Source of the DNA: Opitutales bacterium
GTDB lineage: Bacteria > Verrucomicrobiota > Verrucomicrobiia > Opitutales > UBA2987
Direction: 5' to 3'
Assembly: GCA_021772555.1 (NCBI GenBank)
Contig: JAJFLT010000223.1
Coordinates: 1 to 7,091, forward strand
Length of the DNA: 7,091 nt
Made by a program: the position numbers and the translations under genes. Below the pieces are notes generated by a model. It searched no databases. It worked only from the letters and a program-made list of their open reading frames with translations, and was not told where the DNA came from. Of this stretch, positions 1 through 6,268 are shown piece by piece; position 1 is the first letter of the stretch, and every line of letters begins with the position of its first letter.

Positions 1-88
1 CCTCACTGAAGGCGGTCCCCTTGTTAAGAGTCGGATCGTGCAGGAGTTCTATACCGCTAGGTTGTAATCGGATGTCTTTTTTTCGCAT
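1..88 (-). CDS. Malic enzyme (MaeA/SfcA type), N-terminal fragment cut by window edge
   Basis: Malic enzyme oxidatively decarboxylates malate to pyruvate and CO2 in the cytoplasm, using NAD or NADP. Only 29 codons are visible, read on the minus strand from an ATG at 88-86 and leaving the window at base 1. The peptide starts MRKKDIRLQPSG and continues GIELLHDPTLNKGTAFSE. The block L-L-x-x-P-x-L-N-K-G-T/S-A-F is the N-terminal signature I know from the large malic enzymes (E. coli MaeA has PLLNKGSAFS), followed in the family by an E-E-R run that would lie outside the window. A GGAG lies 13 bases before the ATG, which is rather far for a ribosome site. The gene runs in the same direction as serA but 245 bases downstream of it, behind its own candidate promoter, so it is probably transcribed alone. 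Coenzyme choice and integrity of the rest cannot be judged. Confidence 0.8.
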   Translation of the reverse strand, partial: MRKKDIRLQPSGIELLHDPTLNKGTAFSE

Positions 89-183
89 GATGGAAAACTG
101 GCTCCGTTTAAAGATAAGATGCGTTCAACAGAATTTAATGAGTTATAAAATGAGAAATGCTTTAATCCCCCATTATTTCAATA

Positions 184-212
184 AGTATATTATATATCGG
201 AAAAAATCGCAA
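184..212 (-). promoter_or_regulatory. Candidate sigma70-type promoter for the malic enzyme gene
   Basis: On the minus strand a -35-like TTGCGA (212-207, 4 of 6 matches to TTGACA) is followed after 17 bases by TATACT (189-184, 5 of 6 matches to TATAAT). The surroundings are strongly AT-rich. Transcription would start near 177 and leave a leader of about 90 bases before the ATG at 88. This rests on consensus matching only, and chance matches are common in AT-rich DNA. Confidence 0.35.
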
Positions 213-248
213 TTGCCTCCATCGGTATTTTCTGGAGGTAACTCCGCT

Positions 249-278
249 CATCAAATCCTTAATGAAAAAAATTTGATG
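249..278. repeat. 8-bp inverted repeat in the serA / malic enzyme gap
   Basis: CATCAAAT (249-256) and ATTTGATG (271-278) are exact reverse complements separated by 14 bases that include a run of A. It lies downstream of the serA stop and upstream of the malic enzyme promoter candidate. On the minus strand it could be a weak hairpin with T residues in the loop, or a binding site for a dimeric regulator of the malic enzyme gene. The T run lies inside the loop and not after the stem, so it does not look like a standard intrinsic terminator. Confidence 0.3.
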
Positions 279-333
279 TTCACATTCATTGCTATAACAC
301 CCGAATGCGAATACCTCGGTTCGGCAAGGCCGC

Positions 334-1923
334 CTATAATTCCACCAGATGGGTCTTTTTGATCGCCTCGTGCTGTGTGATTTCTTCCAGGGTCTCTTTG
401 CCGGGTAAACTGTCCAACTGCAAAACGGTGAGAGCCAGGCCCCCCAGGGTGTTCCGGCTCAAAGACATGCTGGCGATGTTGACTTCATCCCGGCCCAGAA
501 CGCCTCCCACCATACCAACGATGCCGGGTAAATCTTCATTTTCGAGAACGAGAAGATTCCCATCCAAACTGGCTTCCACTTCCCGGCGGTTGATACGCAC
601 AATTCTCGGCGAGTGCCTTTTCCCAATCAAGGTTCCCTCCACACTGGAGAGGTTCTTTTCCGCATCGACGGCCTCCACCCGCACCAATTCGGTAAAGTCC
701 CGATCGCTGTCGGATTGGGTTACGATAACCTTGACCCCCAAACGCTTCATATAACGGGGCGCGTTCACCGCGTTGACATTTTCCCCGCAAATATTTCGCA
801 AATAACCGGTCTGAATGCTGCGGGTAAGCGGAAGGGTATCCAGGCCGATGATCCTGCCCCAGTAGGTGATTCTCATTTTCTCGATACTCGGATTGACGAT
901 TTGCTGCAGCACCCTGCCCAGCTTTTCCCCCAGATCGAGATACGGCTTCAGTATTTTCAAGGTCCCCAATTCAACCGAGGGCATATTGAGCGCATTGATG
1001 ACGATTTCGTCCTTGAGCAAACCGGTCACACCTCTGGCCGCCTCCAGGCCAACGCTTTGCTGGGCTTCGCGGGTGGATGCACCCAGGTGCGGAGTCAAGA
1101 CCATACCCGGCAGGTTTCGCAATTCACTTTCCGCCGGGACGGGTTCCTCCTCATAAACGTCGAGGCCGGCCGCCGAAACTTTGCCGCTCTTTAACGCGGC
1201 CATTAAATCGGCCTCCACCACAATACCGCCCCTGGCACAATTTATGATGCGGACGCCGTCTTTCATCCGGTCGATGGCGGCCGCATCTATCAACCCGCGG
1301 GACTTTTCGTTCAAGGGCATGTGCACGGTAATAAAATCCGCCCGCCTTAAAAGCTCCTCGAAATCGACCGATTCCACATCGAGAGCCTGTCCGCGCTCCG
1401 GCGCCAGGTAAGGATCATAGGCGATCACTTTCATCCCGAAGGACTGGGCCCTTTTAGCCACTGCGGTACCCACGCGCCCGAGACCGAGTATGCCTACCGT
1501 TTTGCCGAAAAGCTCCGTTCCCGTAAACTGCTGCCGGTCCCATTGGCCCTGCCGCATGGAAGCGTCCGCCCGACAAATGGGCCGGGCCGTGCAAAGCATG
1601 TGGGTAAAAGTCAATTCCGCCGTGGCGTTGGTATTGCCGCTGGGAGCATTCATCACGACGATGCCGCGTTCGGTGGCAGCCTCAAGGTCCACATTGTCCA
1701 CTCCCACTCCAGCTCTGGCGATCACCTTGAGGGATTGCGCCGCAGCGATCACTTCGGCCGTGATTTTGGTTTCACTGCGCACGATGACGGCCGCCGCATC
1801 GGATACCAGTTCCAGCAACCGATCCGGCGTGGAACCGACGGCTTCCACCACCTCAAAATCGGTCTGTTGTTTTAAATAGTCGATTCCCGTGTCGGAAATT
1901 TTATCTGCGATTAATATTTTCAT
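334..1923 (-). CDS. serA: D-3-phosphoglycerate dehydrogenase
   Basis: This cytoplasmic enzyme oxidises 3-phosphoglycerate to 3-phosphohydroxypyruvate with NAD, the first step of serine synthesis. The 529 residues match the long SerA form. Residues about 1-100 and 285-315 form the substrate domain. Residues 100-285 form the NAD-binding fold with GLGRVG at 147-152. About 319-450 is the ASB (intervening) domain, and 457-529 is a C-terminal ACT domain (LPGIVGMVGGVLG) that in this family usually senses serine. The catalytic set is visible: Arg231 in NCARGG, Glu260 in DVYEEEP and His279 in TPHLGAST. Val236 stands where most relatives have Asp or Asn after GGIV; this is not one of the catalytic residues. 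The start is an ATG giving the standard MKILIADKIS N-terminus, but no Shine-Dalgarno sequence precedes it. Its upstream region is the heptamer repeat element. No other ser genes are adjacent. Confidence 0.97.
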   Translation of the reverse strand: MKILIADKISDTGIDYLKQQTDFEVVEAVGSTPDRLLELVSDAAAVIVRSETKITAEVIAAAQSLKVIARAGVGVDNVDLEAATERGIVVMNAPSGNTNATAELTFTHMLCTARPICRADASMRQGQWDRQQFTGTELFGKTVGILGLGRVGTAVAKRAQSFGMKVIAYDPYLAPERGQALDVESVDFEELLRRADFITVHMPLNEKSRGLIDAAAIDRMKDGVRIINCARGGIVVEADLMAALKSGKVSAAGLDVYEEEPVPAESELRNLPGMVLTPHLGASTREAQQSVGLEAARGVTGLLKDEIVINALNMPSVELGTLKILKPYLDLGEKLGRVLQQIVNPSIEKMRITYWGRIIGLDTLPLTRSIQTGYLRNICGENVNAVNAPRYMKRLGVKVIVTQSDSDRDFTELVRVEAVDAEKNLSSVEGTLIGKRHSPRIVRINRREVEASLDGNLLVLENEDLPGIVGMVGGVLGRDEVNIASMSLSRNTLGGLALTVLQLDSLPGKETLEEITQHEAIKKTHLVEL

Positions 1924-1934
1924 CGGCCATAAAT

Positions 1935-2063
1935 AGGTGTCAGTGTTCAGGTTTCGATGGAAATTAACTGTGCCCTTGTCGATTTATCCCGTTAATCTGT
2001 AGTCGGCAATTTGCGCTCTGTCATCTTTTATTTTCCATCCTGACACCTGACACCCGAAACCTG
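1935..2063. repeat. Inverted pair of 7-base tandem repeat blocks upstream of serA
   Basis: The gap between serA and the transglutaminase gene carries two blocks built of 7-base units. The right block (2041-2061) reads TGACACC, TGACACC, CGAAACC. The left block (1936-1956), read on the minus strand, gives CGAAACC, TGAACAC, TGACACC. Each block is preceded on its inner side by TTTCCATC, so ATGGAAA (1957-1963) and TTTCCAT (2032-2038) are exact inverted copies 68 bases apart. CAGGT (1948-1952) can also pair with ACCTG (2045-2049). The whole therefore looks like one small palindromic element of about 130 bases. It sits where the serA promoter must lie: a weak candidate on the minus strand is TTGCCG (2009-2004) with ATAAAT (1987-1982) 16 bases on. 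I see no open reading frame in it. Confidence 0.6.
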
Positions 2064-2100
2064 TCCTCGTCACTTTAAATAGTAAAAACGCCGCGGAAGT

Positions 2101-3630
2101 TCAATAGGAAATGGAGGCGATTTCTATTTTAAGGTTACCAAGTAAACGCATTAGAGGCAAGGTCATGTCGAACAGGCTGTTTTCGTCCAGTGATCCGGTG
2201 TAGAATGCAATTCTGACGGGAGAGGTTTCGCTTTCTCCGAGAGCCGCGTCGAAATCCACCCAACGGCCATGGAGGTAAAACTGGGTCCACATGTGAAAAC
2301 CGAATATATTCTCCTTTCCCTGAAAATTCGGCACATAGGCCAAACCGACTGCAATGCGTGAAGGCAGGCCCTCAATGCGCCCGAGAGCGGCCAGAAAAAC
2401 GGCGTGCTCAGTGCAGTCGCCAACGGGGTTCAGGGCCACCTCGCTGGCCGTAGCGAAGCCGACATAAAGCGATTTTCGGGAAATGTAGCGACTGGCAAAT
2501 CGCCTCAACCGATCGGCTCGCTCAATCGAACTCGAATTACTACCGGCTGCCTTTGTGGCAAGTTCGATTAATTTTTTGTCCTCAATATTCATGTTGGAGT
2601 TGCCACTTAAAAAGCGGGAAAAATCGACCCTCTCCGCTCCTCGGTCGAGGTTCTCCCGCAGGGATTCGTGATTGGCCCGGACGATTTTTAAGTGGGCGCC
2701 CGAGGTATCCGATTCGAGGATGCTCTGCGAGTAGGATTCCGGCCAAGGAAAGGATTCTTCCAGAGTATTCATGAATTTTATCGCATAAGTGACTGTTGCC
2801 GCATTTTCAGGAATACCTTCGGACACTTCTAAAAGGGTGAATCCGAACATATCGGCGGGAACAAAATCGGCCAGGGCGTTTGATTCATCGGAGGCGTAAA
2901 GAATCAGTTCCATGCCACCCATCGGCAAAACGGTTTTCAGTGGTTGGCCCTTTTCATTTATCCAGGAAATGCTTTCCAGCGAACCCAAGCTCAAATTCAT
3001 GACCGTTGTAACCTTTTGGCCTGTGACCGATTTCCCGTGTATGGCGAACGATTCCATTTCTCCAATCTTGATATCGGTCGGCACCGGTGCGTCCAGTCGT
3101 ACCTCGGGGCTGAACATGGGAAGCCGGTATTCTGTGCCCGGTTCGAGTCCGCGTCGTATGGTTTCCCGTGTGAGCCCCCAGAGCATGAGTGCGCCTTCGG
3201 TCCAGGGATATTCGATTGACTGTATATTTCCCGCCTGAGAGGTTTCGACCCGTAAAAGTCCTCCGGATATTTCACCCACCATGGATACGGGAATGCTGCC
3301 CATGAGCAATTTCTGGGTAAAGGAGAGAGGCGTCCCGGAGAGCGTTTCCACCGTTGATTGCTCCGATTCCATGGAAACGGCGATGGCACCGCGGCCAAGA
3401 CGCATCGACATCAGGTTGGTGGAAAGAATGTGATCTCCCACGCGGGAAAAAGTAGTCCGGGAATAACCGATTTTGTTCTCACCCAAATATACTTCCTGCC
3501 AGTCTTCCCCCCAAATTCCCACGGGAGGATTTTCGATATCGATTTCCGTAAGATCGATGCCGGACGCCTTTCCCCAAACTCCCATCAGGAAAAATGAAAC
3601 GGCAAAATAATTCCTCAAAAATGACTTCAT
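2101..3630 (-). CDS. Secreted transglutaminase-like (papain-fold) protein
   Basis: The 509-residue protein starts with a Sec signal peptide (Lys2 and Arg6, hydrophobic stretch about 8-19, likely cleavage after KASG near 24), so it should act in the periplasm or outside. Residues about 30-310 form a region I cannot assign. Residues about 360-480 are a transglutaminase-like core with the Cys-His-Asp triad in place: Cys406 in GDCTEHA, His446 in FGFHMW, and Asp461 in VDFDAALG. The tail PLMRLLGNLKIEI resembles the end of a bacterial family of exported transglutaminase-domain proteins. Such folds cross-link or hydrolyse peptide side chains, but the substrate here is unknown. The ATG is preceded directly by CTAGG, too close to be a good ribosome site, and no better in-frame start is evident. 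The gene stands alone, divergent from the oxidoreductase gene. Confidence 0.85.
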   Translation of the reverse strand: MKSFLRNYFAVSFFLMGVWGKASGIDLTEIDIENPPVGIWGEDWQEVYLGENKIGYSRTTFSRVGDHILSTNLMSMRLGRGAIAVSMESEQSTVETLSGTPLSFTQKLLMGSIPVSMVGEISGGLLRVETSQAGNIQSIEYPWTEGALMLWGLTRETIRRGLEPGTEYRLPMFSPEVRLDAPVPTDIKIGEMESFAIHGKSVTGQKVTTVMNLSLGSLESISWINEKGQPLKTVLPMGGMELILYASDESNALADFVPADMFGFTLLEVSEGIPENAATVTYAIKFMNTLEESFPWPESYSQSILESDTSGAHLKIVRANHESLRENLDRGAERVDFSRFLSGNSNMNIEDKKLIELATKAAGSNSSSIERADRLRRFASRYISRKSLYVGFATASEVALNPVGDCTEHAVFLAALGRIEGLPSRIAVGLAYVPNFQGKENIFGFHMWTQFYLHGRWVDFDAALGESETSPVRIAFYTGSLDENSLFDMTLPLMRLLGNLKIEIASISY

Positions 3631-3742
3631 CCTAGTTGATCTTAGAGGGCGCCTTAAACAATTATTTCAAACCGGGAAAGAAAAGTGGCCATCCTGTTTC
3701 AGTACGGGTTCATGCGCAAAACAAATCCTATCGCCGCTTTCC

Positions 3743-3763
3743 CAATCCAAAAAAAACGGATTG
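3743..3763. repeat. Small inverted repeat in the divergent promoter region
   Basis: CAATCC (3743-3748) and GGATTG (3758-3763) are exact reverse complements with 9 bases between, mostly A. The repeat lies in the 175-base gap between the divergent transglutaminase and oxidoreductase genes and abuts GATAAT (3763-3768), which could serve as a -10 box for the plus-strand gene, although I find no good -35 box for it. It could be an operator or chance in AT-rich DNA. Confidence 0.25.
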
Positions 3764-3805
3764 ATAATGTTGCTGTATGCCTGTTGACTTTAATAAAAGG
3801 AATTG

Positions 3806-5200
3806 ATGGGCAAACACTTTGAATTTATCGTTATTGGCGGCGGCAGCGCCGGTTATGCAGCCGCCAACACTTATGGCAAGGGACCCGACGAAGTGACGGT
3901 GGTCGATAGTGCGGCTGAGCTGGGCGGGTTGTGCATTCTGCGCGGCTGCATGCCCTCGAAAACATTGCTTTATATCGCGGAGGTGCTTCACCATGCCCGG
4001 CATGCGGCTACTTTCGGGCTCGATATCCCCTCGGCCAAGGCAGACATGGCGGCGGTTAACGAACGTAAAAAGCGCATCATCGGTGAATTTGCCGGCTACC
4101 GTGCAGAGCAACTGCAATCCGGTAAATTCCAGCTTTACCGCAGTTCAGCCCGTTTTGTGGACGAGAAGACCATCCGACTAGATGATGGATCTGAACTGAC
4201 CGCGGACGCCTTTCTCGTTTCGACCGGTTCGGTCGTCAACTTCCCGCCACTTCCAGGACTGGAACCCGGCTCAGCCATCATCAGCGACAATGTGCTCGAT
4301 CTGGATCACTTGCCGGAATCGGTCATTATTCTGGGCGGCGGAGTGGTAGCTTGCGAACTCACTCAATTTCTTAATCGCATGGGCTCAAAGGTCATTCAGA
4401 TACAGCGAAGCCCGAAGATACTCAGAGAAGGATCACCGGAGGCAGCCGAGGTTGTCATGCAAGCCTTCCGGGATGAAGGCATCGAATTACACACAGGCAC
4501 GAAAATTACCGGAATCGAACGGGTTGGCGCCGGATTTCAGGTGACATTTCAAGCCGATGGGCAGGAAGTTGTTAAAGAAGCCGCCTATCTGTTCAACGCT
4601 CTGGGCCGCAAACCCAATACGGCAAACCTGGGACTGGAAAAAGCCGGAGTTGCGTTGCTCCCCAGCGGGCATATCAAAACCAACTCCCTCCAACAATCGA
4701 CCAACTCTCGAATTTACGCAGCAGGAGACTCCGCCGGTCCGCACGAAATCGTGCACATCGCCATCCTGCAGGGCGAAGTGGCGGCCCGCCATGCCAGCGG
4801 CTTGAGACCGGAACCAATCGACTACGATCATTTGACTAAAATCATTTTCACCGATCCGCAAATTGCCGCCACAGGAATTACTGAAGCGGATTTGCACGAA
4901 AGAGACATTTCTTATTTAACGGCCGAGTACCCATTCGATGACCACGGCAAATCGATCCTCATGGAGGCCAAATACGGTTATGTAAAAATTTGGGCGGAAT
5001 CCTCCAGCGGAGTAGTTCTGGGGGCCGAATGTGTGGGCAAGGATGCCGGGGAACTAATCCATTCCATGGCCGTGGCGGTGGCCTTGAAAGCGACCGTTCA
5101 CGACCTCTTGAAAGCCCATTGGTACCACCCCACCCTGTCGGAAATCTGGACCTACCCGATCGAGGAAATCGCCGATGCTATTACGGCAAACAAAAACTAA
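3806..5200 (+). CDS. FAD-dependent pyridine nucleotide-disulfide oxidoreductase (lipoamide dehydrogenase / mercuric reductase class)
   Basis: A 464-residue cytoplasmic flavoprotein expected to pass electrons between NAD(P)H and a disulfide through FAD. Visible parts are the FAD fold GGGSAG (11-16), the redox pair Cys43 and Cys48 in GLCILRGCMPSK, the NAD(P) fold GGGVVA (177-182), the second FAD motif AAGD (305-308), and the C-terminal dimerisation domain with the HPTLSE motif (His441, Glu446) that completes the partner active site. The strand after the second glycine motif ends VIQIQRS (Arg201) instead of the acidic residue of NADH-using lipoamide dehydrogenases, which suggests NADPH. There is no extra cysteine pair at the C-terminus and no heavy-metal domain at the N-terminus, so mercury reduction is not indicated. 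No pyruvate or oxoglutarate dehydrogenase genes are near, so the disulfide substrate is unknown. The ATG at 3806 has AAAAGGA upstream; a TTG directly before it is less likely. It overlaps hisA by 4 bases, tail to tail. Confidence 0.9.
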   Translation: MGKHFEFIVIGGGSAGYAAANTYGKGPDEVTVVDSAAELGGLCILRGCMPSKTLLYIAEVLHHARHAATFGLDIPSAKADMAAVNERKKRIIGEFAGYRAEQLQSGKFQLYRSSARFVDEKTIRLDDGSELTADAFLVSTGSVVNFPPLPGLEPGSAIISDNVLDLDHLPESVIILGGGVVACELTQFLNRMGSKVIQIQRSPKILREGSPEAAEVVMQAFRDEGIELHTGTKITGIERVGAGFQVTFQADGQEVVKEAAYLFNALGRKPNTANLGLEKAGVALLPSGHIKTNSLQQSTNSRIYAAGDSAGPHEIVHIAILQGEVAARHASGLRPEPIDYDHLTKIIFTDPQIAATGITEADLHERDISYLTAEYPFDDHGKSILMEAKYGYVKIWAESSSGVVLGAECVGKDAGELIHSMAVAVALKATVHDLLKAHWYHPTLSEIWTYPIEEIADAITANKN

Positions 5201-5919
5201 TCTCGGCCGATCAATTCGGCCAGATTGATTTTCCCGTCGTAGAGAGCTTTTCCGATAATGACCCCCTCCAGGTTCGGATAAATTTTCGACATCGTTTGAA
5301 ACTTTCGCACATCGCCTGAAGTGGCCACCCCACCGGAGGCAATGAGGCGTGCGGGAATCGTTTCCAGCATCTCCTTTTGAGCCGTAAAGTTCGGTCCGGT
5401 CAACATGCCGTCGGTCGAAATATCGGTGTAAATAATCGTTTCCACCCCCAGCGAAACAACCCGACGCGCCAAGTCGAGGGCAGTCAACTCAGCCTCATCA
5501 ACCCATCCCCTCAAAGCGACCTTGCCTTTCAAGGCATCGATACCAACGGCAATGCGTGAGCCATAAAGCTCGACCATCGATTGCAAAAACGCGGTGTCCT
5601 CCACCGCGCTGGTGCCGAGAACCACCCTCGACACCCCGCCCTTAAAAGCACGCTCGATATCCTCATGTCGTCGCATACCACCGCCCATTTGAACCTTGAG
5701 CCCGCAGGAGGTAATTTTTTCAATAGCGGACCAGTTTTGCGGATTGCCGCTAAAAGCGCCATCCAGATCCACCACATGGAGCCATTTTGCCCCGGCTTCT
5801 TTCCATAGTCCGGCAGGGATGGAGGGATCTTCAAAGTAAACGGTTTCCCGTTCCACACGGCCTTGCTCGAGGCGTACCACACGCCCCTGCCGCAAATCAA
5901 TTGCCGGATATAAATTCAT
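5197..5919 (-). CDS. hisA: HisA, ProFAR isomerase of histidine synthesis
   Basis: HisA opens the ribose ring of ProFAR (the 5-phosphoribosylformimino-AICAR-phosphate intermediate) to PRFAR by an Amadori rearrangement, the fourth step of histidine synthesis, in the cytoplasm. From the ATG at 5919 it has 240 residues, the usual length for this single-domain beta/alpha barrel. Both catalytic aspartates are present, Asp8 in YPAIDLRQG and Asp128 in VGIDALKG. The phosphate-binding motifs are also present: GGGMR (79-83), TDISTDGMLTGPN (165-177), SGGV (195-198) and IIGKALY (221-227). The reading frame is open upstream to a TTG at 5970, but that would add a hydrophobic leader foreign to the family, so the ATG is preferred. 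No clear ribosome site precedes it. No other his gene is adjacent, so histidine genes are probably scattered in this genome. Its TAG stop shares bases with the TAA of the convergent oxidoreductase gene. Confidence 0.96.
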   Translation of the reverse strand: MNLYPAIDLRQGRVVRLEQGRVERETVYFEDPSIPAGLWKEAGAKWLHVVDLDGAFSGNPQNWSAIEKITSCGLKVQMGGGMRRHEDIERAFKGGVSRVVLGTSAVEDTAFLQSMVELYGSRIAVGIDALKGKVALRGWVDEAELTALDLARRVVSLGVETIIYTDISTDGMLTGPNFTAQKEMLETIPARLIASGGVATSGDVRKFQTMSKIYPNLEGVIIGKALYDGKINLAELIGRD

Positions 5920-5967
5920 GAAATCAAAGATAAAGTAAGTAACAGATATTCCAAAGAAAAAATCCAC

Positions 5968-5981
5968 CAAACGAACGTTTG
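5968..5981. promoter_or_regulatory. 14-bp palindrome upstream of hisA, possible operator
   Basis: CAAACG and CGTTTG flank two A residues in perfect dyad symmetry, about 50 bases upstream of the hisA ATG. The size and symmetry fit a site for a dimeric helix-turn-helix regulator, and the half-site recurs once at 6069-6074. No regulator gene is in the window, so the role is a guess. Confidence 0.25.
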
Positions 5982-6107
5982 CTACCGGATGGCATTAATG
6001 GTCTACGTTTTTTCCAGAAATCATCAGTAATCCAGATTTATAAATTGAAATCGAAATCCCAAATTGACCAAACGTAAACAGTAATGCTTCGTGCCTTGCC
6101 TATTAGA

Positions 6108-6136
6108 TTGACTTATTAATCGTTATGCGGGATAAA
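6108..6136 (+). promoter_or_regulatory. Candidate sigma70-type promoter for the M42 peptidase homologue
   Basis: TTGACT (6108-6113, 5 of 6 matches) is followed after exactly 17 bases by GATAAA (6131-6136, 4 of 6 matches), giving a leader of roughly 125 bases. A perfect TATAAT at 6160-6165 is an alternative -10 box, with only a poor TTTACT (6139-6144) 15 bases upstream. Consensus matching in AT-rich DNA is weak evidence. Confidence 0.3.
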
Positions 6137-6268
6137 GTTTTACTTCACATGGGAAAGAATATAATGTATTGGATTGATTGAATAATTTCAAATCAAAGAA
6201 TTTCTTTTTTTCCTAAAACAGCCTATGTAACTATTTGAAGATTAATTGTATGACTACTTAAAACACTT

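Larger units (their letters stand above)
5920..6268. other. AT-rich divergent intergenic region without a recognisable gene
   Basis: This stretch separates hisA (leftward) from the M42 peptidase homologue (rightward). Neither strand gives a protein that I recognise, and the base composition is markedly more AT-rich than the flanking genes. It must hold the promoters of both. ACCAAACG occurs twice on the plus strand (5966-5973 and 6067-6074), the first copy forming most of a palindrome. A three-codon ORF (ATG ACT ACT TAA, 6250-6261) ends 7 bases before the peptidase ATG and is probably chance. No structured RNA is evident by eye. Confidence 0.6.

Noticed and set aside
322..332. CGGC-AAG-GCCG hairpin just downstream of the serA stop as a terminator
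   Set aside because: The stem is only 4 base pairs and no T run follows on the minus strand.
21..362. 113-codon plus-strand frame at the left edge
   Set aside because: It overlaps the malic enzyme start on the other strand, crosses the AT-rich gap and the serA end, and its product has no family features.
613..1194. 193-codon plus-strand frame inside serA
   Set aside because: It is antisense to a clear serA and carries no recognisable domain, so it is a shadow of the codon structure.
2064..2100. Terminator for the transglutaminase gene (GC-rich CCGCGGCG followed by five T on the minus strand)
   Set aside because: The T run is right, but the GC part is a self-palindrome that cannot form a hairpin with a loop.
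3728..4117. 129-codon minus-strand frame at the start of the oxidoreductase gene
   Set aside because: It is antisense to the FAD-binding and redox-cysteine motifs of the real gene and has no family resemblance.
3806..5200. Mercury resistance gene merA
   Set aside because: There is no heavy-metal domain, no C-terminal vicinal cysteine pair and no mer genes nearby; the C-terminus is the HPTLSE type of disulfide reductases.
5920..5970. N-terminal extension of hisA from a TTG start
   Set aside because: It would add a hydrophobic 17-residue leader, while HisA proteins begin directly at the first barrel strand as given by the ATG at 5919.
6195..6207. AAAGAA-T-TTCTTT symmetry before the peptidase gene
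   Set aside because: It has a one-base spacer in homopurine/homopyrimidine AT-rich DNA and is likely by chance.
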